From NCBI RefSeq assembly GCF_009765785.1, contig NZ_LMUT01000012.1, positions 1,243,239 through 1,307,238 of the forward strand: DNA of 64,000 nt. The letters are read 5' to 3'. Position 1 is the stretch's first letter. Every line of letters begins with the position of its first letter. Made by a program: the position numbers and the translations under genes. The notes beneath the pieces are model-generated. The model was not told the origin of the DNA and did no database searches. It was given only the letters and a program-made list of their open reading frames with translations. The stretch comes from Granulicella sp. L46 (GTDB lineage Bacteria > Acidobacteriota > Terriglobia > Terriglobales > Acidobacteriaceae). Below, in pieces: positions 45,952 through 56,288 of the stretch.

Positions 45952-47097
45952 ATGTTCCCACCAACCAGAATTCTTTCTCTCTTGTTCGTCCTGGGACTTT
46001 TGCAAGGGTGCGCTACTTCCCGTACCAGGAATCGCCAAAGTGCGCCTGACCTCAGTGCGCCCGCCGCTGCGTACCTGCAGGAATCAACAGATGCCGTTCG
46101 AACCCTGCAGACGTGGTACACACCGGAGACTGGTTTGTATCGGACCACGGGATGGTGGAATTCGGCGAACGCGATTACCGCATTGGTGGATTACGCGCAG
46201 TTGAGCAAGTCGAAGCAATACAATCCAACCTTCGCGAACACTTTTACTGCCGCGCAAAAGACCAACCCGGGCTTTCTGAACAAGTTCTACGACGATGAAG
46301 GCTGGTGGGCTTTGACTTGGATCGATGCTTATGATCTCACTCGAGACAGAGAGTATCTTTCTATGGCTGAATCGATCTTTGCCGATATGTCCGCGAGTTG
46401 GGATGATACGTGCGGCGGTGGAATCTGGTGGAGCAAGGACAAGAATTACAAGAACGCCATTGCCAATGAACTGTTCCTTTCCGTGGCGGCGCACTTGGCA
46501 AACCGCACTTCGGGATCTGTGCGGCGACGTTACATAGATTGGGGAAATAAGGAATGGAAATGGTTCCATGCCTCAGGCATGATCAACGGCAGGGGCCTGA
46601 TCAACGATGGGTTGGATAGAGGGCCGGCACAAGGCACAGTTCATGCCTGCACGAACAATGGCCGTACCACCTGGACGTACAACCAAGGCGTTGTGTTGGG
46701 CGGCCTTGCTGAGTTGTCCGCGGCAAATCACGATCCCGCGCTACCCGCGGCCGCTGAGCAAATCGCTACGGCCGCGATTACTCAGCTCGTCGATAAGAAT
46801 GGCATCCTGCACGATCCCTGTGAGCCGAAATGCGGTGACGACGGGGTACAGTTCAAAGGGATCTTCGTCCGTAACTTGGCCCTTCTGGATAGAAGACAGC
46901 CTGATAGGACCTATGAGATCTTCATCAAAAAGAATGCGGATACGCTGTGGAGAGATGCTCAAGGGCCTGACTTTCAACTGGCTGAACGCTGGTCGGGACC
47001 CTTCGAATCCGGCAATGCAGCAAGCCAGACCTCCGGGATCGATGCGCTGGTGGGTGCAGCTTCGCTTCCGACCAGAGACAAGACTAAGGGCTTATAG
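45952..47097 (+). CDS. GH76 endo-alpha-1,6-mannanase-family lipoprotein
   Basis: GH76 protein of 381 residues. The N-terminus ends in LLQGC, a lipobox, so it is probably anchored in a membrane. The catalytic pair of the family is visible in FYDDEGWWAL (Asp114, Asp115), together with TGWWNSANAI, GGGIWWS and TWTYNQGV. GH76 enzymes cut the alpha-1,6-mannan backbone of yeast and fungal cell walls. It follows the transporter by 83 bases with no operator between, so it belongs to the ROK-MFS unit. An anchored backbone cutter would feed short mannans to the GH125, GH38 and GH92 enzymes. Confidence 0.9.
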   Translation: MFPPTRILSLLFVLGLLQGCATSRTRNRQSAPDLSAPAAAYLQESTDAVRTLQTWYTPETGLYRTTGWWNSANAITALVDYAQLSKSKQYNPTFANTFTAAQKTNPGFLNKFYDDEGWWALTWIDAYDLTRDREYLSMAESIFADMSASWDDTCGGGIWWSKDKNYKNAIANELFLSVAAHLANRTSGSVRRRYIDWGNKEWKWFHASGMINGRGLINDGLDRGPAQGTVHACTNNGRTTWTYNQGVVLGGLAELSAANHDPALPAAAEQIATAAITQLVDKNGILHDPCEPKCGDDGVQFKGIFVRNLALLDRRQPDRTYEIFIKKNADTLWRDAQGPDFQLAERWSGPFESGNAASQTSGIDALVGAASLPTRDKTKGL

Positions 47098-47171
47098 CGA
47101 GTCTCAAGGACACTTGCGTAAACTACTGCTTCCAACAGCTCGAGTTCTAACGGTGTCTATAGTAGACAGTT

Positions 47172-47185
47172 TGACAACGATGTCA
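47172..47185 (+). promoter_or_regulatory. LacI-type operator before GH38
   Basis: Perfect palindrome TGACAACGATGTCA between the GH76 and GH38 genes, 170 bases before the GH38 ATG. TATAGT (47158-47163) eight bases upstream may be the -10; no good -35 is visible. Confidence 0.65.
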
Positions 47186-47355
47186 GGAATAAACAAGAAT
47201 CTCTTCGAACCTTCACGAAAGGACGCATTGGTACCTTGCTCAGACTCCTCGCCGCAAAAGCTTCGTCCGCTGCAGCCAGTTCACGGATCGTCCCGTTGCC
47301 TCATTATCTTGGGGCGACCGTTCTCTTTTCGATAGATGCACTTTGGGAGAATCCG

Positions 47356-50300
47356 ATGAGAACACTGCAATCGGCATCAATTACGCTCTTGATCCTTGCC
47401 TTCGCATCTACCGGAGTGGTACAGGCGCAGACTAACGAAAAGCCGGACCTGAGCAAGCAGCCCACTCTGTACGTCGTCGGCTACGCCCATCTGGATACGG
47501 AGTGGCGGTGGGAGTATCCACAGGTCATTGATGAATATCTGCGGAAGACCATGCAGGACAACTTCAGCCTCTTCGAGAAGTACCCACACTACATCTTCAA
47601 TTTCAGTGGGGCTAACCGCTATCGCCTGATGAAGGAATATTTCCCGGCCGACTTTGCAAGACTGCGAAAGTATGTAGCCGAGGGACGGTGGTTTCCGGCT
47701 GGCTCTTCCATGGAAGAGGGCGATGTGAATACGCCCAGCGGCGAAGCGATCATTCGGCAGATACTTTACGGAAATGACTGGTTCCGCAGCCAGTTCGGCA
47801 AGGCCAGTGCTGAGTACATGTTGCCAGACTGTTTTGGTTTTCCGTCTTCATTACCCAGCATTCTGGCGCACTCTGGCGTGAAGGGGTTTTCCACGCAAAA
47901 GCTCGTGTGGGGTTCGTCCGCGGACGGGGGAGGTTTGGAGTCGCTGGAGCAAACTCCTGAAGGCACACCGTTCAACGTGGGCGTGTGGGTTGGCCCCGAC
48001 GGAGCGAGTGTGCTGGCAGCACTTAACCCCGGGAGCTATAACGGAAATATCGACACCGATCTGAGCACACCCCTGCCGGCTGTCCCCGCCAATCCATTGC
48101 TTGTGGAACTGGATAAAAAAATCGCTGACCTACGCGCGAAACTACAGCGGACGAAGCTGCAAGAGCAGCCGGTCGGTAGAAACGACGCACAGGAACTTAA
48201 CAGCCTGCGCAGGGAGCGAGATGGGCTTGCAAAGGCGCAGGCGGAAAGTGACCTCCAGGCATATCAAGGCGATTGGGCCGCGCGCGTTGAACGCAACGGC
48301 AAGATCAGCGGGCTTTTTACTGACTACCATTATTACGGCATAGGCGATACGGGCGGCGCTCCCAGGGAAGACTCGGTGAAGAGGCTCGAGGCTATCATCA
48401 CGAAAAGTAACGTAGAGCTACCGATTCGGAACGGCCCAACTGGACTGACCACGCCCGAATTACACGAGGTCAAAGTTGGCGATGGACCGGTGCATGTCAT
48501 TTCAGCGACCGCCGATCAGATGTTTCTCAATATCACTCCGTCGGAAGCATCGAACCTTCCGCGCTACACGGGCGAAATGGAGTTGACGAATCACTCGGCG
48601 GGCTCTCTAACCTCTCAGGCTTACCAGAAGAGGTGGATTCGCCACCAGGAGCTGCTGGCCGATGACGCCGAGAAGTCATCGATTGCTGCGGAATGGCTAG
48701 GTGCTCGTACCTATCCGCTGCAGAGGCTGAATGGTGCGTGGACGCTCGCGATGGGCGCGCATTTTCACGACCTTGCCGCTGGGACTGCGACCCCAAGGTC
48801 GTATGAGTTTGCATGGAATGATGATGTGATCGCGCTCAATCAGTTTGCGGACGTGCTCAACAATGCTGTTGAAGGCGTTGCCGCGGCACTCGACACAGAA
48901 ACTAAAGGAATCCCGCTGATCATCTTCAACCCGCTAAATATCCCTCGCGAAGATGTCGTGGAAGCCACCGTCGACTTCCCGAATGGGATTCCCAAACTGG
49001 TGCGCGTGACTGGCCCCGATGGGAAGGAGGTTCCAGCGCAGATTTCCGGTGGCAAGGTCATTTTCGTGGCCAGTGTGTCCTCGGTCGGATATGCCGTTTA
49101 CGATGTTCAACCCGAATACAGCGGGGCTGTTCCTTCATCCTCTCTGAGGGTATCGAAGGAGGGATTGGAGAACGCGTACTATCGTGTTCGACTTAATCAA
49201 GATGGAGATGTTGCAAGCATCTTCGACAAGCAGAGCTCCAGAGAACTGTTGTCGGCGCCCGCCCGCCTAGCGATCTCCTATGACAATCCCGCGCAGTGGC
49301 CGGCGTGGAATATGGACTGGGAACAGGAGCAAGCAGCACCCAGGGAATACGTCTCGGGGCCGTCGCAGATTCGGATCATCGAAGATGGGCCGGCGCGCGT
49401 GGCTCTGCAAGTGACACGGAACACCGCGGGCTCCCGCTTTGTGCAGACAATTAGCCTATCCGCGGGCGATGGAGGAAAGCGCGTAGAGTTCGGAAACGTA
49501 ATCGATTGGAAGACGCGAGAGTCAAATCTCAAGGCGACGTTCCCTTTGACTGCAAATAATGTGATGGCAACGTACAACTGGGATATCGGCACCATCGAGC
49601 GCCCGACAGCCGAGCCCAAAAAGTTCGAAGTGCCGTCCCATCAATGGATCGACCTCACCGATATGAGCGGCGCGTATGGGGCGACTGTGCTGACAGACAG
49701 CAAGAACGGATCCGACAAACCAAACGATCACACACTTCGCCTGACGCTGCTTCGTACGCCCGGAGTTACGGGCGGCTATCCGGATCAGGCAACCCAGGAT
49801 ATCGGACATCACGAGTTTGTCTATGGATTTGCGGGGCACCCCGCTGACTGGAGGACCTCGCAGACTGACTGGCAGGGGCAGCGGCTCAACGCCCCGCTCA
49901 TTGCATTCGCTACGTCGAAACATGAAGGCTTTCTGGGTCGCGGCTTTTCTCTCTTGAAAGTCAACAATCCGAGAATCCGGGTTCTGGCTGTGAAGAAGGC
50001 CGAACTCAGCGACGAAGTCATTGTGCGCATGGTTGAACTTGATGGAAAGCCACAGTCTGATGTGAAGCTTTCATTTGCCTCGCCTATTGCAAGCGCGCGT
50101 GAAGTGAATGGACAGGAACAGCCCTTAGGACCAGCGACTGTGGTTGATGGCGCACTTGTCACCTCCTTTGGGGGGTACCAACCCCGTAGTTTCGCGTTAC
50201 ATTTGATTGGCCCACCCGCCGGCGTCGACCGAGTGAAGTCCGCCCCTGTGGCGCTCACCTATACGCTTGCAACTTCGAGCAATGACGGAGACCGCACAAG

Positions 50301-50907
50301 CGTTGGTTTCGATGGAATGGGCGACGCCCTGCCCGCAGAAATGCTGCCTTCGGAAATCATCTTCAACGATGTCCGTTTCCAATTGGCTTCGGCGCAGGCA
50401 GGCGTTCCCGATGCGGTTGTGGCGAAGGGCCAGACGATCCATCTTCCATCCGGTCGCTACAATCGCGTGTATCTGCTCGCAGCGTCGGCCAACGGCGACC
50501 AGAAGGCAACATTTGAGACGGGTGGCAACAAGGTCGAGCTGAACATTCAGGATTGGGGTGGCTTTATTGGTCAGTGGGATAACCGGCAGTGGAGTTCCGG
50601 CGATCCTGCGCATGGCAAGTATGGCGAGATGACCGGGTTGACGCCGGGCTTCATCAAGCGCGCGAACCTGGCCTGGTATGCCAGTCACCACCATGATGCT
50701 GCTGGAAAGAACGTTGACTATGCCTATTCCTACCTGTTCGGATACGTGATCGATCTTCCACCTGACGCAAAGACCATCACACTCCCGACCAACAAGAACA
50801 TCCGCATATTAGCTATTTCGGTGGCTGATGAGAATCCGGAAGTGAAACCAGCGCAACCGCTTTACGACGAGCTTCCAAGCGAAGCGTCACGGCGTGTGCC
50901 GAATTGA
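47356..50907 (+). CDS. Secreted GH38 alpha-mannosidase
   Basis: Large GH38 enzyme, 1,183 residues with a Sec signal (ITLLILAFASTGVVQAQ). The zinc-binding motif AHLDTEWRW (His45, Asp47) and the nucleophile segment MLPDCFGFP (Asp158) are present, as is the HFHDLAAGT segment of the third domain. An insertion around residues 250-300 is charged and likely coiled (LDKKIADLRAKLQ...LRRERDGLAK). After the usual beta domains there is a C-terminal module of about 200 residues (from SSNDGDRTSVGFDG) that I do not recognise. The ATG at 47356 has GGGAGA before it; the frame is open further upstream without a signal peptide. It probably removes alpha-1,2/1,3/1,6-mannose from mannan side chains. Confidence 0.9.
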   Translation: MRTLQSASITLLILAFASTGVVQAQTNEKPDLSKQPTLYVVGYAHLDTEWRWEYPQVIDEYLRKTMQDNFSLFEKYPHYIFNFSGANRYRLMKEYFPADFARLRKYVAEGRWFPAGSSMEEGDVNTPSGEAIIRQILYGNDWFRSQFGKASAEYMLPDCFGFPSSLPSILAHSGVKGFSTQKLVWGSSADGGGLESLEQTPEGTPFNVGVWVGPDGASVLAALNPGSYNGNIDTDLSTPLPAVPANPLLVELDKKIADLRAKLQRTKLQEQPVGRNDAQELNSLRRERDGLAKAQAESDLQAYQGDWAARVERNGKISGLFTDYHYYGIGDTGGAPREDSVKRLEAIITKSNVELPIRNGPTGLTTPELHEVKVGDGPVHVISATADQMFLNITPSEASNLPRYTGEMELTNHSAGSLTSQAYQKRWIRHQELLADDAEKSSIAAEWLGARTYPLQRLNGAWTLAMGAHFHDLAAGTATPRSYEFAWNDDVIALNQFADVLNNAVEGVAAALDTETKGIPLIIFNPLNIPREDVVEATVDFPNGIPKLVRVTGPDGKEVPAQISGGKVIFVASVSSVGYAVYDVQPEYSGAVPSSSLRVSKEGLENAYYRVRLNQDGDVASIFDKQSSRELLSAPARLAISYDNPAQWPAWNMDWEQEQAAPREYVSGPSQIRIIEDGPARVALQVTRNTAGSRFVQTISLSAGDGGKRVEFGNVIDWKTRESNLKATFPLTANNVMATYNWDIGTIERPTAEPKKFEVPSHQWIDLTDMSGAYGATVLTDSKNGSDKPNDHTLRLTLLRTPGVTGGYPDQATQDIGHHEFVYGFAGHPADWRTSQTDWQGQRLNAPLIAFATSKHEGFLGRGFSLLKVNNPRIRVLAVKKAELSDEVIVRMVELDGKPQSDVKLSFASPIASAREVNGQEQPLGPATVVDGALVTSFGGYQPRSFALHLIGPPAGVDRVKSAPVALTYTLATSSNDGDRTSVGFDGMGDALPAEMLPSEIIFNDVRFQLASAQAGVPDAVVAKGQTIHLPSGRYNRVYLLAASANGDQKATFETGGNKVELNIQDWGGFIGQWDNRQWSSGDPAHGKYGEMTGLTPGFIKRANLAWYASHHHDAAGKNVDYAYSYLFGYVIDLPPDAKTITLPTNKNIRILAISVADENPEVKPAQPLYDELPSEASRRVPN

Positions 50908-51051
50908 TTAGCCAGCTAGATAGCGTCTCGTCAGGCTTCGGCTTTGCCCTTTTGAGAAGATTCTCCATGCTAGCCCTCAAACTCTTTGTGTAAAAAATTC
51001 GGATGTCGTAATTATTTCTTACCAAGGACTATGGTTGTTCGGAGGTTTCTG

Positions 51052-53976
51052 ATGCGCCAGACGGCTCGCTTTGCAGGCTTGTTTTTACTTCTTCTAACTT
51101 CAGTTGCAAGAGCTGCGAAGACTGAAATTCAGTATCTATCTGGTCAAGGAAAGGATGACCCGGTCAAGTGGGAGTTCAAGACCGACAATGGCCAGAACGC
51201 CAACAAGTGGTCCACCATCGGTGTGCCATCCAACTGGGAACTACAAGGCTTTGGCATCTACACCTACGGCCGAGTGACTCCGCCAGGCGGCTTCCCCCGC
51301 GTTCACGGCGTCTACCGGCGAACCTTTACTACACCCGCGAGCTGGCATGACAAGGCTGTCTTCCTTCACTTTGAGGGCGTCATGACCGATACCCAGATCA
51401 CAATAAATGGTCAATCCGCTGGTCCCATGCACCAAGGCGGCTACTACGCCTTCAAGTACGACGTTACGGCACTCCTCAAACCCTCCGGTCAGAAAAACGA
51501 GATTCAAGTGGACGTTGATGATGAATCCGCGAACGCTTCAGTCAACCATGCAGAGCGCCGCGGCGATTTCTGGAACTATGGGGGGATCTTCCGGCCAGTT
51601 TATCTCGAAGCTGTCCCTAAAACATTTATTGATCGCCTGGCTATTAACGCAACCGCGGCCGGCTCCCTCGGTGTCGATGTCGCACTCTCTGATACCCGAA
51701 CAGCAGCCCGCGGCCGCACTACTGGGTCTGTGGAGATGCAAGTGCTCGATCGAAACGGGAGGCCCGTTGGCGCTCCGATTGCCGCGAAGGACGTCGCGCT
51801 TAATGCCACGGTTCATCTCTCCGAAACGCTCCCCAATCCGCGTCTATGGACCGCCGAAACACCGAACCTCTACGAACTCGAAGTGCGACTGAAGGTCGGC
51901 AATACCCTCGTGCACACCGTGCGTCAGAACTTCGGATTCCGCACCATTGAACTACGGCCGGGACAAGGCTTGTTCGTCAATGGGAGTCGTGTATTCCTCA
52001 AGGGCTTCGCCCGTCACTCATTCTGGCCTGACTCCGGACGAACTCTGTCGGAACAGATCTCTAGAGATGATGTCAATCTGATCAAGGAAATGAATGGCAA
52101 CGCCGTTCGTTCCAGCCACTACCCACCGGACCGCCACTTCCTCGACGCCTGCGATGAGCTTGGCCTCTACGTGCTTGATGAGCTCACCGGCTGGCAGGCG
52201 CATTATGATACCGACATCGGCGAGAAGCTTGTGAAGGAGCTGGTGGAGCATGATGTGAACCATCCTTCGATTCTTTTCTGGGACAACGGCAACGAAGGCG
52301 GGTTCAACTTTGATCTGGACGGCGACTTCGCGAAGTACGATCCACAGAAACGTGTTGTCCTGCATCCGTGGGCGGCATATCCGCCAGGGGTCGCCGATAC
52401 CAAGCACTATCCGAGTTATGAGCTGTTACAGCAGAAACTGGCTGCCGATCCTGTCTTCTTCCCTACCGAGATGTTGCATGGCCTCTATGACGGTGGCGCC
52501 GGTGCGGGAATGGAAGACTACTGGGCCGCCATTCTAAAGAGCAAAGCCGGTGCGGGCGGATTCATCTGGGCGTTTTTGGACGAAGATGTAAAACGGACCG
52601 ACAAGGGCGGCATTCTAGACTCTCAAGGCAACATGGCCCCCGATGGCATTGTCGGCCCATACCGCGAGCGGGAAGCAAGCTTCTACACCGTCAAGCAGCT
52701 TTGGTCTCCGATCATTGTCACGCCGGTCGACGCCACAACGCATTCCTTCACCGTTACAAATCGCTATTCCTTCCTCGACGCCGACCAATGCACCTACGAG
52801 TGGCAGACGATCGCATTTCCCCAACCCGGAGAAAGCGCATCGGGGTCAGTCGTGCTGGCGTCTCGGATCGACCATGGCCGATCCCTCGCGCCGGGGGCTT
52901 CGGCGACCTGGGACGCCTGGGGACCACCGGCTGCTACCGATCACGACGCGAATAAGACGGCCGACGCCACACGACTCATCATCAAGGACGCCTGGGGCCG
53001 CGTCATCCAGACTTATGTATGGCCAACTCACGATCTTGGGCAACAATTGACCCGGTTACAACAGGCTGGCGGAAGCGCAATGCCCGACGGCAGCGATGCG
53101 GGCGACATACTTACCGAGACTGTCGGTGATCTGTCGCTGCAAATCAGCAAGACCACCGGCCTTCTGATTTCAGCCTCTCGTCAAGGCAAGACCTTCTCGC
53201 TCGCCAATGGTCCTCGTGTTGTGGCGATGGGTCCCAGGCCGGCTGCTCCGCGCAAGCAAAAACCCTCTGACCCGCCGCTGCCTCCACCGCCGCCCCCTTC
53301 TATTGCAGGGAGTTCCAAACTTACCTCTTTAACGCATGAAATCGATGGTCACGATTTGGTCTTCAACGCTACTTTCGAAGGTCCGATGAAATCGGTCACC
53401 TACCGTCTCAAGCCCAGTGGCTGGCTCTCGATCGATTATGTCTACTCCATCACCGGTCCCCAGGAATATTTCGGCATCGGGTTCGACTATCCCGAAGCTG
53501 ACGTCAAAGGCATGCGATTCCTCGGCCAGGGGCCAGCGCCCGTCTATCAGAATCGCGTAGCAGGCGGGACTCTCGACGTCTGGAACAGGTCTTATAACAA
53601 TACCGTTGACGGAGATCCGGACGACCTCAAGCCCGGAGAGCACTTCGATTACCCGCTGTTCAAGGGCTTCTATTCCGATGTTCGCTGGTTGCAACTCGAT
53701 ACCTCTGAAGGCCCGATCACAGCGATGGTGAGCCAAATTCAAGAATCTCCAATCTACGTACAGCTCTTCACTCCGAAGACGCCTCCCGCGAACCTGGCAG
53801 GGCAAACCGTTGTGCCGTTCCCGAATGCTGGGATCTCATTTCTCAATGCCATTCCGGCCGTCGGCAGCAAGTTTGGGAGCCCTATATCCACCGGTCCGAT
53901 GGGGCAGCCTGCGATTGCTAAAGGGGAGTACCGAGGCCGAATCAGCCTGTATTTCGGGAAATTGCCAGCGCGGTAA
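51052..53976 (+). CDS. Secreted GH2 glycosidase
   Basis: Second GH2 protein, 974 residues. GGAGG six bases before the ATG at 51052 fixes the start, giving a Sec signal (FAGLFLLLLTSVARA). Order: sugar-binding jelly roll, Ig domain, TIM barrel with acid/base Glu415 in DNGNEGG and nucleophile Glu473 in FFPTEMLHG, then a proline-rich linker (PLPPPPPPS, about residue 745) and a C-terminal domain of the galactose-mutarotase-like type (IDGHDLVFNATF, PEADVKGMRFLGQGP). Layout resembles large beta-galactosidases. It follows GH38 by about 145 bases with no operator between, so the two are likely cotranscribed. Confidence 0.87.
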   Translation: MRQTARFAGLFLLLLTSVARAAKTEIQYLSGQGKDDPVKWEFKTDNGQNANKWSTIGVPSNWELQGFGIYTYGRVTPPGGFPRVHGVYRRTFTTPASWHDKAVFLHFEGVMTDTQITINGQSAGPMHQGGYYAFKYDVTALLKPSGQKNEIQVDVDDESANASVNHAERRGDFWNYGGIFRPVYLEAVPKTFIDRLAINATAAGSLGVDVALSDTRTAARGRTTGSVEMQVLDRNGRPVGAPIAAKDVALNATVHLSETLPNPRLWTAETPNLYELEVRLKVGNTLVHTVRQNFGFRTIELRPGQGLFVNGSRVFLKGFARHSFWPDSGRTLSEQISRDDVNLIKEMNGNAVRSSHYPPDRHFLDACDELGLYVLDELTGWQAHYDTDIGEKLVKELVEHDVNHPSILFWDNGNEGGFNFDLDGDFAKYDPQKRVVLHPWAAYPPGVADTKHYPSYELLQQKLAADPVFFPTEMLHGLYDGGAGAGMEDYWAAILKSKAGAGGFIWAFLDEDVKRTDKGGILDSQGNMAPDGIVGPYREREASFYTVKQLWSPIIVTPVDATTHSFTVTNRYSFLDADQCTYEWQTIAFPQPGESASGSVVLASRIDHGRSLAPGASATWDAWGPPAATDHDANKTADATRLIIKDAWGRVIQTYVWPTHDLGQQLTRLQQAGGSAMPDGSDAGDILTETVGDLSLQISKTTGLLISASRQGKTFSLANGPRVVAMGPRPAAPRKQKPSDPPLPPPPPPSIAGSSKLTSLTHEIDGHDLVFNATFEGPMKSVTYRLKPSGWLSIDYVYSITGPQEYFGIGFDYPEADVKGMRFLGQGPAPVYQNRVAGGTLDVWNRSYNNTVDGDPDDLKPGEHFDYPLFKGFYSDVRWLQLDTSEGPITAMVSQIQESPIYVQLFTPKTPPANLAGQTVVPFPNAGISFLNAIPAVGSKFGSPISTGPMGQPAIAKGEYRGRISLYFGKLPAR

Positions 53977-54072
53977 GGCCGCATCTTGGCTATCGCCCAA
54001 CGAGGACCGGCCTGCTCGGGCGGAAGGAGCGTAGTTGCCCATTGAGCCCAAGCCGTACGATCCACGAGAAAA

Positions 54073-54086
54073 TGACAACGATGTCT
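54073..54086 (+). promoter_or_regulatory. LacI-type operator before GH92
   Basis: TGACAACGATGTCT, one base from the perfect palindrome, 25 bases before the GH92 ATG. A weak TTGCCC (54035-54040) / TACGAT (54056-54061) pair lies upstream, with the operator 11 bases after it. Confidence 0.6.
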
Positions 54087-54111
54087 TGAAGCCTACAGGA
54101 GATGTTAACTG

Positions 54112-56250
54112 ATGACGAAGGGACTTGCCGCTTTACTCGTTCTGCTGACTCCGACTTCCCTGTGCCTACAAGCCCAGAAGCGGCCGGTGGACTATGTGAA
54201 CACATTTCTGGGTACCGCGCCTCTAACCAACCCTGCAGACATCGGATTCACACCGCCGTGGCGGGTATGGGCCGGACTCGTCTTCCCCGGTGCATCGGTG
54301 CCCAACGCCATGGTGCAGCTGAGCCCCGTCACGAGGTTCGGTAGCGGAGCCGGATACGAGTACGAGAATCGCCAAATATATGCCTTTGCCCACACCAATA
54401 AAGGTCATTGGAATCTTTGCAATATTCCCTTGCTTCCCGTGAGCGGCGATGTAAATCCTGACGACTTCGCTTCAAACTTCAGTCACAAGCAGGAATCGGC
54501 GCATCCGGGCTATTACCAGGTCTATCTGGAGCGCTACGGTATCAACGCAGAGTTGACCTCAACTTTAAGAACTGGATACCACCGTTATACGTATACCGAC
54601 AACAGCCGGCCAAAGAAGCTGATCGTGAACCTCGCCGTCTCCAACGAGCGTATCCGTGACTGGAAGTTTGAGCAGGACGGAGATAACGCCTTCAAGGGAT
54701 ACCAGATAGCGAGCGAGAAGGTGTTTTTCTATGCGCTGTCCAACTACAAGATTGCCGGCATTGAGAGGTTGAAGGGCGCGAAGGCGGAGCTGCCGGTCGT
54801 CGACTTTGCCGACGGTGTGAGGCCGGTTGAGATCAAAATCGGTCTGTCCTTTGTTAGTACAGCGAACGCGAAAGAGAATCTTGAGAGGGAGCTTGGGAAC
54901 AAGAGCTTCGAGACGGTAAAGGCGAATGCCTCCGCGGCGTGGGAGGCTCTGTTGTCGAAGATTCAGGTATCGGGCGGTACACAACGACAGAAGGAACTCT
55001 TCTACTCCTGCCTGTATCGGTCGTTCCTTTGGCCGGCGCTGCGAAGCGATGTGAATGGCGACTACACCGACGTGAAAGGAGGAGTGGTTAAGGGAGCCTT
55101 TGAGTACTACACTCTACCCTCTCTCTGGGATGACTATCGAAACAAGCTGGTTCTGCTGGGCATGATCTCTCCCGACGTTACCGTGGATGTGATTCGGTCG
55201 CTGATTGACCGAGGTGAAAAGACTGGCTTCATCCCGACGTTCTTCCATGGGGACCACGCCTCGGCGTTCATCGCGGGCTCATATTTGCGCGGGCTGAGAG
55301 GGTACGACATCAAGAGCGCATATAACCTGTTGCTGCGCAATGCCACTCTGGAAGGCGGCACACGGCCGTATATAAGCGAGTATATGGATAAGGGGTACAT
55401 CTCCGATCCGGATATTCCAGACCCTGTGGTTGAGACGAAGGGAAAGGCCGGTGTTACGAAGACGCTGGAGTACGCCTATGACGACTATTCCGTGGCACTG
55501 TTGGCGAAGGAGTTGGGAGATCAAACCAACTATGACATGTTCATGAAGCGGTCAAAGAACTATAAAAACATGTTCGATCCATCGACAGAACTGATGCGCG
55601 GCCGTTTAGACAACGGTGACTGGGTAAAGAACTTCAATCCGGAGTACCCCTACTACGAGTACATGTACCGTGAGGCCAATGCTTGGCAATCGTCCTTCTT
55701 TGCGCCCCATGACACCGAAGGGCTCATTGGCCTCTACAAGAGTAAGGCCGACTTCGAGCAGCACCTAGACTCGCTCTTCACGATTTCGTGGAACCCCAAC
55801 TATATTGCCGAGAACATCAACTCTTTCATCGGGCAATACTGCCAGGGAAACCAGCCTGATCACGGCTTTGCCTATCTGTACTACTTCGTCGGGAAGCAGG
55901 CAAAGTCTCAGGCGATCTTGAACAAGATCATGAGCCGCTTCTATGGAATGGGCGACGATGGGTTGGCTCTGTCTGGAATGGACGACGCGGGGGAGATGTC
56001 GTCTTGGTACGTGTTCAATGCAATCGGCCTTTACCCATACTCTCCTGCGGATCCGAAGTACATCGTCTCGGTGCCACTGTTTCAGAGGACAACGTTCAGG
56101 TTGAATGAAGGCAAAACACTGACCATCCTGAAGAAGAACTCAGGCGAACGGATCACCAACATCACGTATGGTGGCCAAGAGATCGAGGGCTACTTCGTCA
56201 ATCACAGTGACATAGAAGCAGGTAAGGAATTGGTGATCACGACGAACTAG
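54112..56250 (+). CDS. Secreted GH92 alpha-mannosidase-family protein with Gln at the catalytic-acid position
   Basis: GH92 enzyme of 712 residues with a Sec signal. Family features: VDYVNTFLGT, PFYS-equivalent FYSCLYRSF, LEYAYDDYSVALLAKELG, FSP-equivalent NYIAENINSF and GMDDAGEMSSWYVFNAIGLYP, the last holding the presumed base Asp residues. GH92 enzymes are calcium-dependent inverting alpha-mannosidases. The usual GNEP motif, whose Glu is the catalytic acid in characterised members, reads GNQPDHG here (Gln581). As I recall, a Cellulosimicrobium GH92 acting on mannose-1-phospho-6-mannose carries Gln there, because a phosphate leaving group needs no protonation. So phosphomannan is a plausible substrate; loss of activity is the alternative. 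A ribosome site (AGGAGA) precedes the ATG, and the next gene starts 39 bases after the stop. Confidence 0.9.
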   Translation: MTKGLAALLVLLTPTSLCLQAQKRPVDYVNTFLGTAPLTNPADIGFTPPWRVWAGLVFPGASVPNAMVQLSPVTRFGSGAGYEYENRQIYAFAHTNKGHWNLCNIPLLPVSGDVNPDDFASNFSHKQESAHPGYYQVYLERYGINAELTSTLRTGYHRYTYTDNSRPKKLIVNLAVSNERIRDWKFEQDGDNAFKGYQIASEKVFFYALSNYKIAGIERLKGAKAELPVVDFADGVRPVEIKIGLSFVSTANAKENLERELGNKSFETVKANASAAWEALLSKIQVSGGTQRQKELFYSCLYRSFLWPALRSDVNGDYTDVKGGVVKGAFEYYTLPSLWDDYRNKLVLLGMISPDVTVDVIRSLIDRGEKTGFIPTFFHGDHASAFIAGSYLRGLRGYDIKSAYNLLLRNATLEGGTRPYISEYMDKGYISDPDIPDPVVETKGKAGVTKTLEYAYDDYSVALLAKELGDQTNYDMFMKRSKNYKNMFDPSTELMRGRLDNGDWVKNFNPEYPYYEYMYREANAWQSSFFAPHDTEGLIGLYKSKADFEQHLDSLFTISWNPNYIAENINSFIGQYCQGNQPDHGFAYLYYFVGKQAKSQAILNKIMSRFYGMGDDGLALSGMDDAGEMSSWYVFNAIGLYPYSPADPKYIVSVPLFQRTTFRLNEGKTLTILKKNSGERITNITYGGQEIEGYFVNHSDIEAGKELVITTN

Positions 56251-56288
56251 TGGGGAATCACGTTAAGCCCCCGTTTCCAGGAGAGAGC

